Assembly (NCBI RefSeq): GCF_002399615.1
Contig: NZ_DHDZ01000055.1
Span: 17,095 to 22,924 of the forward strand
DNA from: Pedobacter sp. UBA4863
GTDB lineage: Bacteria; Bacteroidota; Bacteroidia; Sphingobacteriales; Sphingobacteriaceae
Reading direction: 5' to 3'
Length of the DNA stretch: 5,830 nucleotides
Both the position numbers and the translations under genes were made by a program. How positions within the stretch are numbered: position 1 is the first letter of the stretch; each line of letters starts with the position of its first letter. This document shows positions 1 through 4,869 of this stretch, piece after piece. The notes beneath the pieces were generated by a model, which searched no databases, was not told the origin of the DNA, and was given only the letters and a program-made list of their open reading frames with translations.

Positions 1-21
1 TTGATAATGCACTACGGGTTA
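1..21. repeat. Left copy of a terminal inverted repeat
   Basis: These 21 bases are the exact reverse complement of 5809-5829. The match stops at base 22, and the right copy has one more base beyond the match. The repeat may be a dispersed intergenic repeat, the ends of a mobile segment, or an assembly effect in which a contig stops at the same repeat on both sides. The apbE frame is open through this repeat to the window edge, so it could also be coding if apbE starts further upstream. Confidence 0.8.
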
Positions 22-35
22 TTAAATATTTTAGT

Positions 36-1058
36 ATGATATCTCATGGTTTAAGGTGGTTGTCCCATATTTCTAAACAATATTTTTGTGTTGCCGTGCT
101 GTTGCTATTTTTAGCAATTAGCTCGTTTGCGCAAGTGCAGCAGCACCGTGCGGTAACTTTAATGGGCAGCCGTTTCGATATCACCATTGTGGCCGAAAGC
201 GCTTCGCAAGCAGAAAAACATATTGACGAGGTTGTGGCCGAAATGACCCGGATAGAAGCATTGATTTCTGATTGGAAAGCGAGTTCTCAGGTTTCGGAGG
301 TTAACCGCAATGCAGGCATTAAACCGGTAAAGGTAGATGCCGAAGTGTTTGAACTGACCCAACGTTGTTTATATTTTTCTCAATTAACCAATGGCGCATT
401 TGATATCAGCTATGCGGCAATGGATAAAATATGGAAGTTTGACGGCTCGATGAAGCAAATGCCTACAGCAGAAGAAATTGAAAAATCGGTAGCAAAAGTA
501 GGCTATAAAAATATTGAACTAGATAGTGTAAATACGACTATTTTTTTGAAGTTAAGCGGCATGAAAATAGGGTTTGGCGCAATGGGGAAGGGCTATGCCG
601 CAGACCAGGGCAGGGCATTGATGGAAAGGAAGGGGGTGAAGGCTGGTATTGTAAATGCGGCTGGCGACATGACTGCTTGGGGCAGGTCGTCTAAAGGTAA
701 AACCTGGAGAATTGGCATCAACAATCCATTTGATGAAGAAAAATACCTCGCCATTATTCCGTTGAAAAGGCAGGCTGTTACTACCTCTGGCAGCTACGAG
801 AAATATGTAACGTTTAATGGGAAACGGTATGCGCATATCATTAATCCGGTTACGGGCTATCCTGTTACGGGTTTAATTAGTGTTAGCGTTGTAGGGCCAA
901 GCGCCGAAAAAGCCAACGGTCTTAGCACTTCTATAATGGTTTTAGGCAAACAAAAAGGGCTGGCACTTATTTGCCAATTTCCCGACTATAGTTGTTTGCT
1001 CGTTACCGATGCGAAGGAAATAATAAAGTCCCCTAATTTTAAAGTTAGGCATAACTAA
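36..1058 (+). CDS. apbE: ApbE-family FAD:protein FMN transferase, exported
   Basis: This family moves FMN from FAD onto a Thr/Ser of target flavoproteins (RnfG/NqrC-type and FMN-bind domain proteins) on the outer side of the cytoplasmic membrane. The 340 residues match the usual length. Residues 17-32 are a hydrophobic signal segment ending SSFA before Gln33, a probable signal peptidase I site. ApbE landmarks in order are MGSRFDIT (43-50), NRNAG (90-94), GAFDIS (120-125), GFGAMGKGYAAD (179-190), VNAAGD (206-211), TTSGSYEKY (249-257) and HIINPVTGYPV (267-277). In the C-terminal metal and catalytic segment, ANGLST (293-298), the usual Asp is Asn294 while Thr298 is kept. ATG 36 is the first ATG in frame. 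The frame stays open to base 3, so a longer N-terminus cannot be excluded. No flavinylation target or redox operon is visible here. Confidence 0.93.
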   Translation: MISHGLRWLSHISKQYFCVAVLLLFLAISSFAQVQQHRAVTLMGSRFDITIVAESASQAEKHIDEVVAEMTRIEALISDWKASSQVSEVNRNAGIKPVKVDAEVFELTQRCLYFSQLTNGAFDISYAAMDKIWKFDGSMKQMPTAEEIEKSVAKVGYKNIELDSVNTTIFLKLSGMKIGFGAMGKGYAADQGRALMERKGVKAGIVNAAGDMTAWGRSSKGKTWRIGINNPFDEEKYLAIIPLKRQAVTTSGSYEKYVTFNGKRYAHIINPVTGYPVTGLISVSVVGPSAEKANGLSTSIMVLGKQKGLALICQFPDYSCLLVTDAKEIIKSPNFKVRHN

Positions 1059-1410
1059 GGGGTAGTTGGAATTGATTCGAAATGATGTTTTTTAGCTCGC
1101 CGCTTAAACTAATCATCGAAGGTTAAAAGCTATATTCTTCTTTAGCGCAAATCCAATGTTATTAAGCTAAGCGTTGGCTGGGAGGCCAACACTTGATTTT
1201 GCGGACGTTGGCGTCCTCGCCAACGGGCTAAACATGCTTAACTTAATGACACTGAGCGGAAGTCTTAATGGCAAGGGCCTAGCAGCAGGCAAATTTGTGC
1301 TTTATGGCTATGGCGTCTAATGCGCTATCTTCACTTCGCTATTGTTCGGATTAAAAATCTGATGATAAGGCTTCGGAATTGCAAACTCCGAAGAGCGGGG
1401 TGTATAATAG
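1059..1410. other. Non-coding spacer with short palindromes
   Basis: I see no convincing gene here. The stretch holds three hairpins: GTTGGC/GCCAAC at 1173-1178 and 1185-1190; CGTTGGCG/CGCCAACG at 1206-1213 and 1218-1225 with a 4-nt loop; and CTTCGGA/TCCGAAG at 1371-1377 and 1387-1393. None is followed by a T-run, so they look more like dispersed intergenic palindromes of Bacteroidota genomes than intrinsic terminators. They lie between the apbE stop and the first attC-like palindrome. Confidence 0.6.
1206..1225. repeat. 8-bp perfect hairpin, GTTGGC-rich palindrome
   Basis: CGTTGGCG, loop TCCT and CGCCAACG form a perfect 8-bp stem. A weaker GTTGGC/GCCAAC hairpin lies just upstream at 1173-1190, so the same hexamer occurs four times in alternating orientation within about 50 bases. 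This is REP-like in appearance. No T-tract follows, so it is not called a terminator. Confidence 0.55.
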
Positions 1411-1483
1411 TAAAAACTACATAAAGCCAACAGAACTCAGTTTATTTTATGTAGTTTTATTACATATATAAACAAGTTAGCGG
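1411..1483 (+). repeat. attC-like palindromic site 1
   Basis: A perfect 13-bp inverted repeat (1413-1425 with 1446-1458) surrounds a 20-nt loop. It is followed 17 bases later by a GTT core, GTTAGCGG at 1476-1483. The 70 bases 1411-1480 align without gaps to 2765-2834, with 54 of 70 identical by hand count. The outer arms are conserved and the loop is variable. This fits a structured recombination site repeated on both sides of the 1540-2340 gene. I cannot find a matching AAC core on its 5' side, so the site may be incomplete. Confidence 0.5.
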
Positions 1484-1539
1484 TAAGTTTAAGAACCGAA
1501 TTAACGCAAATACAAAAACAAAAAACAAAGTTTTTACCA

Positions 1540-2340
1540 ATGAAAATTCAAATATTAATTACAGGGTTACTACTATTACACTTATCGGTTTTTAGCCAAA
1601 CAAAAATAGACGATTTTGTCAGCATTGAATTTCCAGGTGAAGTACAAATAAAAGATTTTAATGAGGCTAATGCCTCTGTAAAAAGTTTTTATTCGAATAG
1701 TAAGGCAGAATCTTACTTTGTAATGCGAATGGCTGCAATTGTAAACGGGAAAGAACACAAAAACTTAGCAGTAGACTCCAGCCAACTGTATAGGATTTAT
1801 AAACAAATTTATGATCCCCAAATAGAGAGTATGAAAAGAAAGGGTTTCTTGCTTTTAGATACTCAAAAAGTTAAATTTAAAGATTATTTAGCTTACAAGC
1901 TAAGTTATAGTACTGCAGACTCGCAAAATGAAAGTGCAGAAACTCTTTTAATATGCCTAAACGGGGTTGTTTATGTTTTTACATATTCAAGGGTGAGTGA
2001 TTACATATTACAACACAAAGAGGATTTTCAAAAATCTATTATAATTGATAGTTCTGCTAAACAAATTGCAGAAACTAAAACAAATTCTACTAAGCTTTTT
2101 TCTGTTTCGAACTTTATAGCATACGGAATTATAGCTTCCTTTCTTATATTTTTTATTAGGAAAGGTCGTAACAAATCTAAATATGGGATTAACCTAAAGC
2201 GCATTTATTGCCCCGTATGTAATACAAAACAACCTTTAATAAGAAAACCAGTAAATGAGAGACAATTGCTGTGGGGTGGTTGTACTTGCAGTAAATGTAA
2301 TACAGAAATGGATAAATATGGTAGAGCTTTAAATTCATAA
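1540..2340 (+). CDS. Signal peptide, one-TM, zinc-ribbon protein of unknown function
   Basis: I do not recognise a named family for this 266-residue protein. Residues 1-19 form a signal peptide ending VFS before Gln20. Residues 21-185 look like a soluble alpha/beta domain facing the periplasm or outside. Residues 191-206 (NFIAYGIIASFLIFFI) are a single membrane helix followed by a positive stretch, RKGRNKSK, which places the C-terminus in the cytoplasm. The tail has a rubredoxin-knuckle zinc ribbon: CPVC (224, 227) and CTCSKC (248, 250, 253), with LWGG and EMDKYG around it. I recall similar C-terminal ribbons in Bacteroidota hypothetical membrane proteins. The leader is A-rich with no clear Shine-Dalgarno site. 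The gene starts 64 bases after the GTT core at 1476 and appears to be the cargo of the first cassette-like unit. The outer-domain/helix/ribbon layout could suit signalling across the membrane, but that is inference. Confidence 0.85.
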   Translation: MKIQILITGLLLLHLSVFSQTKIDDFVSIEFPGEVQIKDFNEANASVKSFYSNSKAESYFVMRMAAIVNGKEHKNLAVDSSQLYRIYKQIYDPQIESMKRKGFLLLDTQKVKFKDYLAYKLSYSTADSQNESAETLLICLNGVVYVFTYSRVSDYILQHKEDFQKSIIIDSSAKQIAETKTNSTKLFSVSNFIAYGIIASFLIFFIRKGRNKSKYGINLKRIYCPVCNTKQPLIRKPVNERQLLWGGCTCSKCNTEMDKYGRALNS

Positions 2341-2345
2341 CCCCC

Positions 2346-2406
2346 CTCTGGCTTAAGCTTAATTTCTAGCGCAAGCGTCCGCTTGTGCTAAATGTTAAAC
2401 CCAGAG
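2346..2406. repeat. Nested palindrome just after the zinc-ribbon gene
   Basis: An 11-bp stem with one G-T-type mismatch (2367-2377 with 2380-2390) sits inside a second inverted repeat, CTCTGG at 2346-2351 with CCAGAG at 2401-2406. It begins 6 bases after the stop codon of the preceding gene and could slow or end transcription, but no T-run follows. The core AGCGCAAGCG...CGCTTGTGCT resembles dispersed palindromic repeats of Bacteroidota. Confidence 0.5.
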
Positions 2407-2553
2407 CAGCTTTACTTTATAAGTTTTGCGGTGGTTTACTGGTTAGATGTTTTTGTAAGAAATGGGTATAGCTAGGTGCTGCCAGATAGTTTACGTTACT
2501 GCCAATAATACAAAGGGCTGGAGGTTTACTAGATTGGGCGTTGCTGTTGGCAG
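2407..2553. other. Degenerate spacer, no recognisable gene
   Basis: I see no gene or recognisable domain here. The reading frame of the downstream transposase tail is open from 2462, but its first 30 or so residues do not resemble a transposase. The true breakpoint of the IS remnant therefore probably lies close to 2550. Confidence 0.45.
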
Positions 2554-2554
2554 A

Positions 2555-2683
2555 TATCATACCCTCAGACCGCATATGAGCTGCAATATGCTGACCCCCT
2601 CAGATGTTCACCAGAACAATCTCCCCACTGAAAGAAATTGGAAGAATTATTATCAAAAAAATAGAAATGTAAACCTATATTAG
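2555..2683 (+). pseudogene. C-terminal tail of an IS3-type transposase
   Basis: The frame reads YHTLRPHMSCNMLTPSDVH, close to the end of the rve integrase domain in IS3-like transposases, where a Y-N-x-x-RPH-x-x-x-x-x-LTP-x-x-VH pattern is usual. A short basic tail follows to the stop at 2681-2683. The catalytic DDE domain and everything N-terminal are missing. The open frame reaches back to ATG 2462, but that upstream part does not look like transposase, so the start given here is where the resemblance begins. The gene is surely non-functional. Repeats downstream look like the right end of the same element. Confidence 0.72.
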
Positions 2684-2753
2684 GACTAAGAAAAAAATGT
2701 AAACTTATAGCAGGATTAGTAAATTACCTGTAAACTTATTTTAGGACGATACA
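2668..2753 (+). mobile_element. Right end of the IS remnant, three spaced repeats
   Basis: Three copies of a TGTAAACYTAT...AGGA motif start at 2668, 2698 and 2729, with steps of 30 and 31 bases. The last copy runs into GATACA ending at 2753, matching the CA-3' terminus typical of IS3-type elements. I find no matching left end in the window, so the element is truncated on its left. The next three bases after the proposed end are AAC, followed by the conserved arm of attC-like site 2. Confidence 0.55.
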
Positions 2754-2839
2754 AACGGTAAATAAAAAAACTACATAAAGCCAGCAAGATATGGTTGTAT
2801 TTGTGTAGTTTTATTACGCATATATATAAGTTAGTACCA
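2754..2839 (+). repeat. attC-like palindromic site 2
   Basis: This is the second copy of the site at 1411-1480: bases 2765-2834 align to it gap-free. The arm AAAACTACATAAA pairs with TTTGTGTAGTTTT (2800-2812), with one G-T wobble, and the core GTTAGTACCA is at 2830-2839. A unit starting at the site 1 core should end here with the reverse complement ACCGCTAAC. Only AAC (2754-2756) is present, directly after the proposed IS end, so the 5' half may have been replaced by the IS remnant. Confidence 0.5.
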
Positions 2840-2845
2840 ATTATA

Positions 2846-3091
2846 ATGACAATCGAAGAACTCCATAATAAATTGACAGAATTGAAAATTCCGGCAGACC
2901 AATATTATCTGCACGGACTTTATGGTTCGACAGACGACAACGATAAAGTGGCGTTGACTATTAAACGAGGGAAGTACACAATAGAATATGAAGTTTATTA
3001 TAGAGAACGAGGAGAAAAGAATTCAATTCAAAACTTCACAGACGAGAATGAAGCATGTAATTACATTTTGAAGAAGTTTACAAAGAAATAA
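2846..3091 (+). CDS. Small acidic/basic protein, immunity-like, 81 aa
   Basis: The start at 2846 (MTIEELHNKL) is preferred over an in-frame ATG at 2795, because the extra 17 residues would be translated from the attC-like palindrome and resemble nothing. The chosen ATG lies only 7 bases after the 10-base cassette core, typical of compact cassettes. The protein is soluble, with no signal or membrane segment. It has an N-terminal helix (MTIEELHNKLTELKIP), then beta-rich sequence with EVYYRERGEKNS and a final helix around DENEACNYILKKF. This YYxERGxK...F...E.EAC pattern recalls small single-domain proteins seen near polymorphic toxins, so an immunity role is possible but weakly supported. Its stop is 3 bases before the next ATG, implying one transcript and translational coupling. 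Confidence 0.75.
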   Translation: MTIEELHNKLTELKIPADQYYLHGLYGSTDDNDKVALTIKRGKYTIEYEVYYRERGEKNSIQNFTDENEACNYILKKFTKK

Positions 3092-3094
3092 ATA

Positions 3095-3607
3095 ATGACA
3101 AGTCATAAACCATTAAAAAGTGTTTCACACAACTTCGGGCATTCCTTCATTAGCTTAATGAATTACATTGGTGACGACTATTTCCTTGGACATTTATTAA
3201 AACAAGCTCGCAAGACAAACTTAAATCGACTTGAGGTTGATATTTTAAAAAATACTGCAAGTCCAGACTTATTACTTACTGAAACAATTAGCAGCTCAAT
3301 TGAAAACTGGAATAAATGGTTTCCTGACCTTGTTAAAAACAGTGGGTCGACAATGGATTTTGTAAGTAGTGCGACAATGACAATAGAATTTGACTTACTA
3401 AAAACGAGACCATACGCATGGGACAGCAAATACAGCGAAAATCCATTTACTTGCGAAATAAAAATTATTGACGACAGAGGAAAAGAATATAAACATAAAC
3501 ACGAAGGCTGGTGGTTTCCTGAGACCGAAGAAAAAATAACTGGTACTAACAGCACCTTGCCAAAAGCGGGGCGGTCGTGGTGGCAGAAACTTTTCGGCTC
3601 CGAATAA
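3095..3607 (+). CDS. Hypothetical soluble protein, second gene of cassette A
   Basis: I do not recognise this 170-residue family. There is no signal peptide or membrane helix. The N-terminal half is helical (FGHSFISLMNYIGDDYFLGHLLKQARK), then comes ENWNKWFPDLVKNSGSTMDFV, then a beta-rich part (ATMTIEFDLLKTR, FTCEIKIIDDRG) rich in aromatic residues near GWWFPE. The start lies 3 bases after the stop of the 81-aa gene, so the two are very likely co-translated partners. About the last 22 codons (from 3541, ending KAGRSWWQKLFGSE) lie inside the palindromic recombination-like site, so the C-terminus is encoded by the left arm of the site. That tail could differ between copies of this gene in other places. 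A toxin/antitoxin-type or defence partnership is possible; nothing catalytic is visible. Confidence 0.78.
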   Translation: MTSHKPLKSVSHNFGHSFISLMNYIGDDYFLGHLLKQARKTNLNRLEVDILKNTASPDLLLTETISSSIENWNKWFPDLVKNSGSTMDFVSSATMTIEFDLLKTRPYAWDSKYSENPFTCEIKIIDDRGKEYKHKHEGWWFPETEEKITGTNSTLPKAGRSWWQKLFGSE

Positions 3608-3678
3608 ACATTAATCGTAGCTTGACAGATGGTGCTCCGAAAGCCCCGCCTTCGGCAAGCTGCAAAACGTTATATGCC
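3541..3678 (+). repeat. attC-like palindromic site 3
   Basis: The left arm runs TGGTACTAAC AGC then TTGCCAAAAGCGGGGC (3557-3572). The right arm GCCCCGCCTTCGGCAA (3643-3658) pairs with it at 14 of 16 positions, and is followed by GCTGCAAAAC and the core GTTATATGCC (3669-3678). Both mismatches are A opposite C on the top strand, which become G-T wobbles on the bottom strand. Arms, loop of about 70 bases and flanking AAC/GTT triplets match the layout of an integron attC, where the bottom strand is folded and recombined. Core sequences depart from GTTRRRY, so this is attC-like by architecture, not by consensus. Confidence 0.55.
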
Positions 3679-3721
3679 ATTTTAGAAAAACGAACGACTA
3701 AAACAAATTGACCAAAAACAA

Positions 3722-4432
3722 ATGTTTAGACACAAAGGAAAGACAAGGACATTAACACACAATTTACGAATTGCGTCTTTACTATCTTTTGTTGCAGGTA
3801 TTGTGAATGTTGCAGGATTTTTATCAGTTCAAAAATTGACAACAAACGTAACAGGACATTTCGCCTTTTTTGTTGACGAAATTTTCAAACAGAACCTATT
3901 GGTAGGACTAAGTTATTTTCTTTACATTTTGTTTTTCTTTTTAGGTTCTTTCTTTTCAAGTTTTTCAATTGAACTGACATCAAAAATAAACGACAGACTA
4001 ATTTATAGAATTCCAGTTGTTGCTGAAAGTTTGATTTTAATATCCGTTGCAATATTTGGAAAAGAATTGATTACAACATCACCCAATTTTTTAGCATACT
4101 CCTTACTTTTTGCAATGGGTTTACAAAACTCATTAGTAACGACAATTTCAAATGCAACTGTTAGGACAACTCATTTGACAGGACTTTTTACTGACTTAGG
4201 AATTGAACTTTCGCAATTATTCTTTTACAAATTAAAGGAACAAAAAGACAAATTATACTCATCAATAAAATTACGCTTGACAATTATTAGCTTTTTCTTT
4301 TTAGGCGGACTTTTTGGCGGAATAATGTATGCGAAAGTAAACCTTTATGTTTTGGTATTTGCAGGTATATTACTTCTCATTGGACTAATTTATGACGACA
4401 TAAAACTAAAAATCAAACGACAAATGAGATGA
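3722..4432 (+). CDS. DUF1275/YoaK-type integral membrane protein
   Basis: The 236 residues match the usual length of the DUF1275 (YoaK) family of small multi-pass inner-membrane proteins, whose substrate is not established. Typical family sequence is AGIVNVAGFLSVQKLTTNVTGH (residues 25-46, split by the first helix), AMGLQNSLVT (131-140) and TTHLTGLFTDLGIEL (149-163). Hydrophobic segments are at about 18-36, 59-80, 94-112, 123-142, 184-204 and 207-224, giving about six helices. The start ATG has a 43-base A-rich leader after the cassette core and no clear Shine-Dalgarno site. Base composition is much poorer in GC than apbE, consistent with foreign origin. It is the only gene of its unit. Confidence 0.88.
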   Translation: MFRHKGKTRTLTHNLRIASLLSFVAGIVNVAGFLSVQKLTTNVTGHFAFFVDEIFKQNLLVGLSYFLYILFFFLGSFFSSFSIELTSKINDRLIYRIPVVAESLILISVAIFGKELITTSPNFLAYSLLFAMGLQNSLVTTISNATVRTTHLTGLFTDLGIELSQLFFYKLKEQKDKLYSSIKLRLTIISFFFLGGLFGGIMYAKVNLYVLVFAGILLLIGLIYDDIKLKIKRQMR

Positions 4433-4445
4433 CGAAAAGAAAAAC

Positions 4446-4463
4446 GGCATATAACAGCGGTAA
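4446..4463 (+). repeat. Left half of attC-like site 4, truncated
   Basis: GGCATATAAC then AGCGGTAA begins a site of the same kind as 3541-3678: both continue AACAGC after the core. The sequence then changes at CTGTTGCACAACCC, which I take as the end of an IS element. No right arm is found within 200 bases. The best leftover candidate is AACGTAGCTC at 4569, one base short of an AACGTTAGCTC core. Confidence 0.45.
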
Positions 4464-4757
4464 CTGTTGCACAACCCTTTAAAAAAGCAAAAACCTAACA
4501 ATATGCAACTTCATTTAAGCCTTTTTAAGCGAGGTTGGTTGTTTTTAAGGGTAGTGAAACTTAACTTTTAACGTAGCTCTAATTGGCTTATTTTAACGCT
4601 CCCAATAGCTATTTCAAACCAAAAAAGTACTCCCTTAATTGAAAGTATGCTTTGCGCTATGATGGTTGGGTTTTTACGAGTAAATTTGAGCAGTTTCTTC
4701 AAGTTATAGCTCAATGCGGCCATTAAGACATGCTTGTTGGCCTGTACCATGCCCCTT
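4464..4757 (-). mobile_element. Remnant of an IS1182-type element, end plus transposase tail
   Basis: On the minus strand the fragment begins within the transposase C-terminus (about 4757) and runs past the stop at 4568. It ends with GGGTTGTGCAACAG at 4464-4477, a terminal-repeat-like sequence of the kind I recall for such elements in Bacteroidota. The rest of the element is missing: at 4758 the sequence changes abruptly and a TAA interrupts the frame. The fragment sits inside attC-like site 4. Confidence 0.55.
4568..4756 (-). pseudogene. C-terminal fragment of an IS1182-like transposase
   Basis: The frame reads RGMVQANKHVLMAALSYNLKK then LLKFTRKNP, matching the terminal helix of IS1182-like DDE transposases, where a QANK-x-x-LMAA-x-x-YNLKK-x-LKF pattern is usual. 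Only about 62 codons remain. Two codons upstream of the ATG (Arg-Gly) still fit, then a TAA follows at once. The catalytic domain is absent, so this is a non-functional remnant. It points against the cassette genes and has no plausible start of its own. Confidence 0.7.
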
Positions 4758-4813
4758 TATCGTAGCTTGACTTTTTTTATTAACACCAGCTTATTAGCAA
4801 AAAATAACAAGCA

Positions 4814-4846
4814 AAAAAGCCGAAACAACATCTATTTCGGCTTTTT
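4814..4846. terminator. Rho-independent terminator, bidirectional
   Basis: A perfect 12-bp stem, AAAAAGCCGAAA (4814-4825) with TTTCGGCTTTTT (4835-4846), encloses a 9-base loop. The A- and T-runs at both ends make it work in either direction. It lies 24 bases beyond the stop codon of the minus-strand gene at 4870-5493, and would also stop plus-strand transcription from the cassette run. Confidence 0.88.
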
Positions 4847-4869
4847 AGGTAACTTGTAAAAACAAGCTT

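Larger units (their letters stand above)
2830..3668 (+). mobile_element. Integron-like cassette A (two genes)
   Basis: The unit opens with GTTAGTACCA (2830-2839). Its exact reverse complement, TGGTACTAAC, lies at 3541-3550 at the start of the palindrome that closes the unit. Beyond the 10 perfect pairs, position 11 is A opposite C and positions 12-15 pair again (2841-2844 with 3536-3539). In integrons the first bases of a cassette complement the 5' core of its own attC, because the circular form splits at the GTT. The unit carries two plus-strand genes with almost no leader. No integrase gene is present in the window. Confidence 0.55.
3669..4571 (+). mobile_element. Integron-like cassette B (DUF1275 gene), right end disrupted
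   Basis: The unit opens with GTTATATGCC (3669-3678), and its exact reverse complement, GGCATATAAC, lies at 4446-4455, 14 bases after the stop of the only gene. As in cassette A, position 11 is A opposite C and positions 12-15 pair (3680-3683 with 4441-4444). The closing site is interrupted by an IS remnant beginning about 4464, so its right arm and outgoing GTT core are lost. AACGTAGCTC at 4569 may be a worn remnant. The extent beyond 4463 is a guess. Confidence 0.5.

Noticed and set aside
159..836. Minus-strand frames 159-362 and 552-836
   Set aside because: Both lie antisense inside apbE, whose motifs are intact, and neither shows a domain-like sequence.
1371..1393. CTTCGGA/TCCGAAG hairpin as a terminator for apbE
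   Set aside because: It is over 300 bases past the stop and has no T-run after it. It fits a dispersed palindrome better.
2462..2554. N-terminal part of the frame leading into the IS3-type transposase tail, as a real 73-aa gene
   Set aside because: The only recognisable part is the transposase C-terminus from about 2555. The upstream residues look like random read-through and the frame lacks a catalytic domain.
2795..2845. Upstream in-frame start extending the 81-aa gene by 17 residues
   Set aside because: The extension is read from the attC-like palindrome and the core. The start at 2846 fits the compact cassette layout and a normal protein N-terminus.
3178..3555. 125-codon minus-strand frame
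   Set aside because: It is the antisense shadow of the 170-aa gene, which is coupled to its upstream partner.
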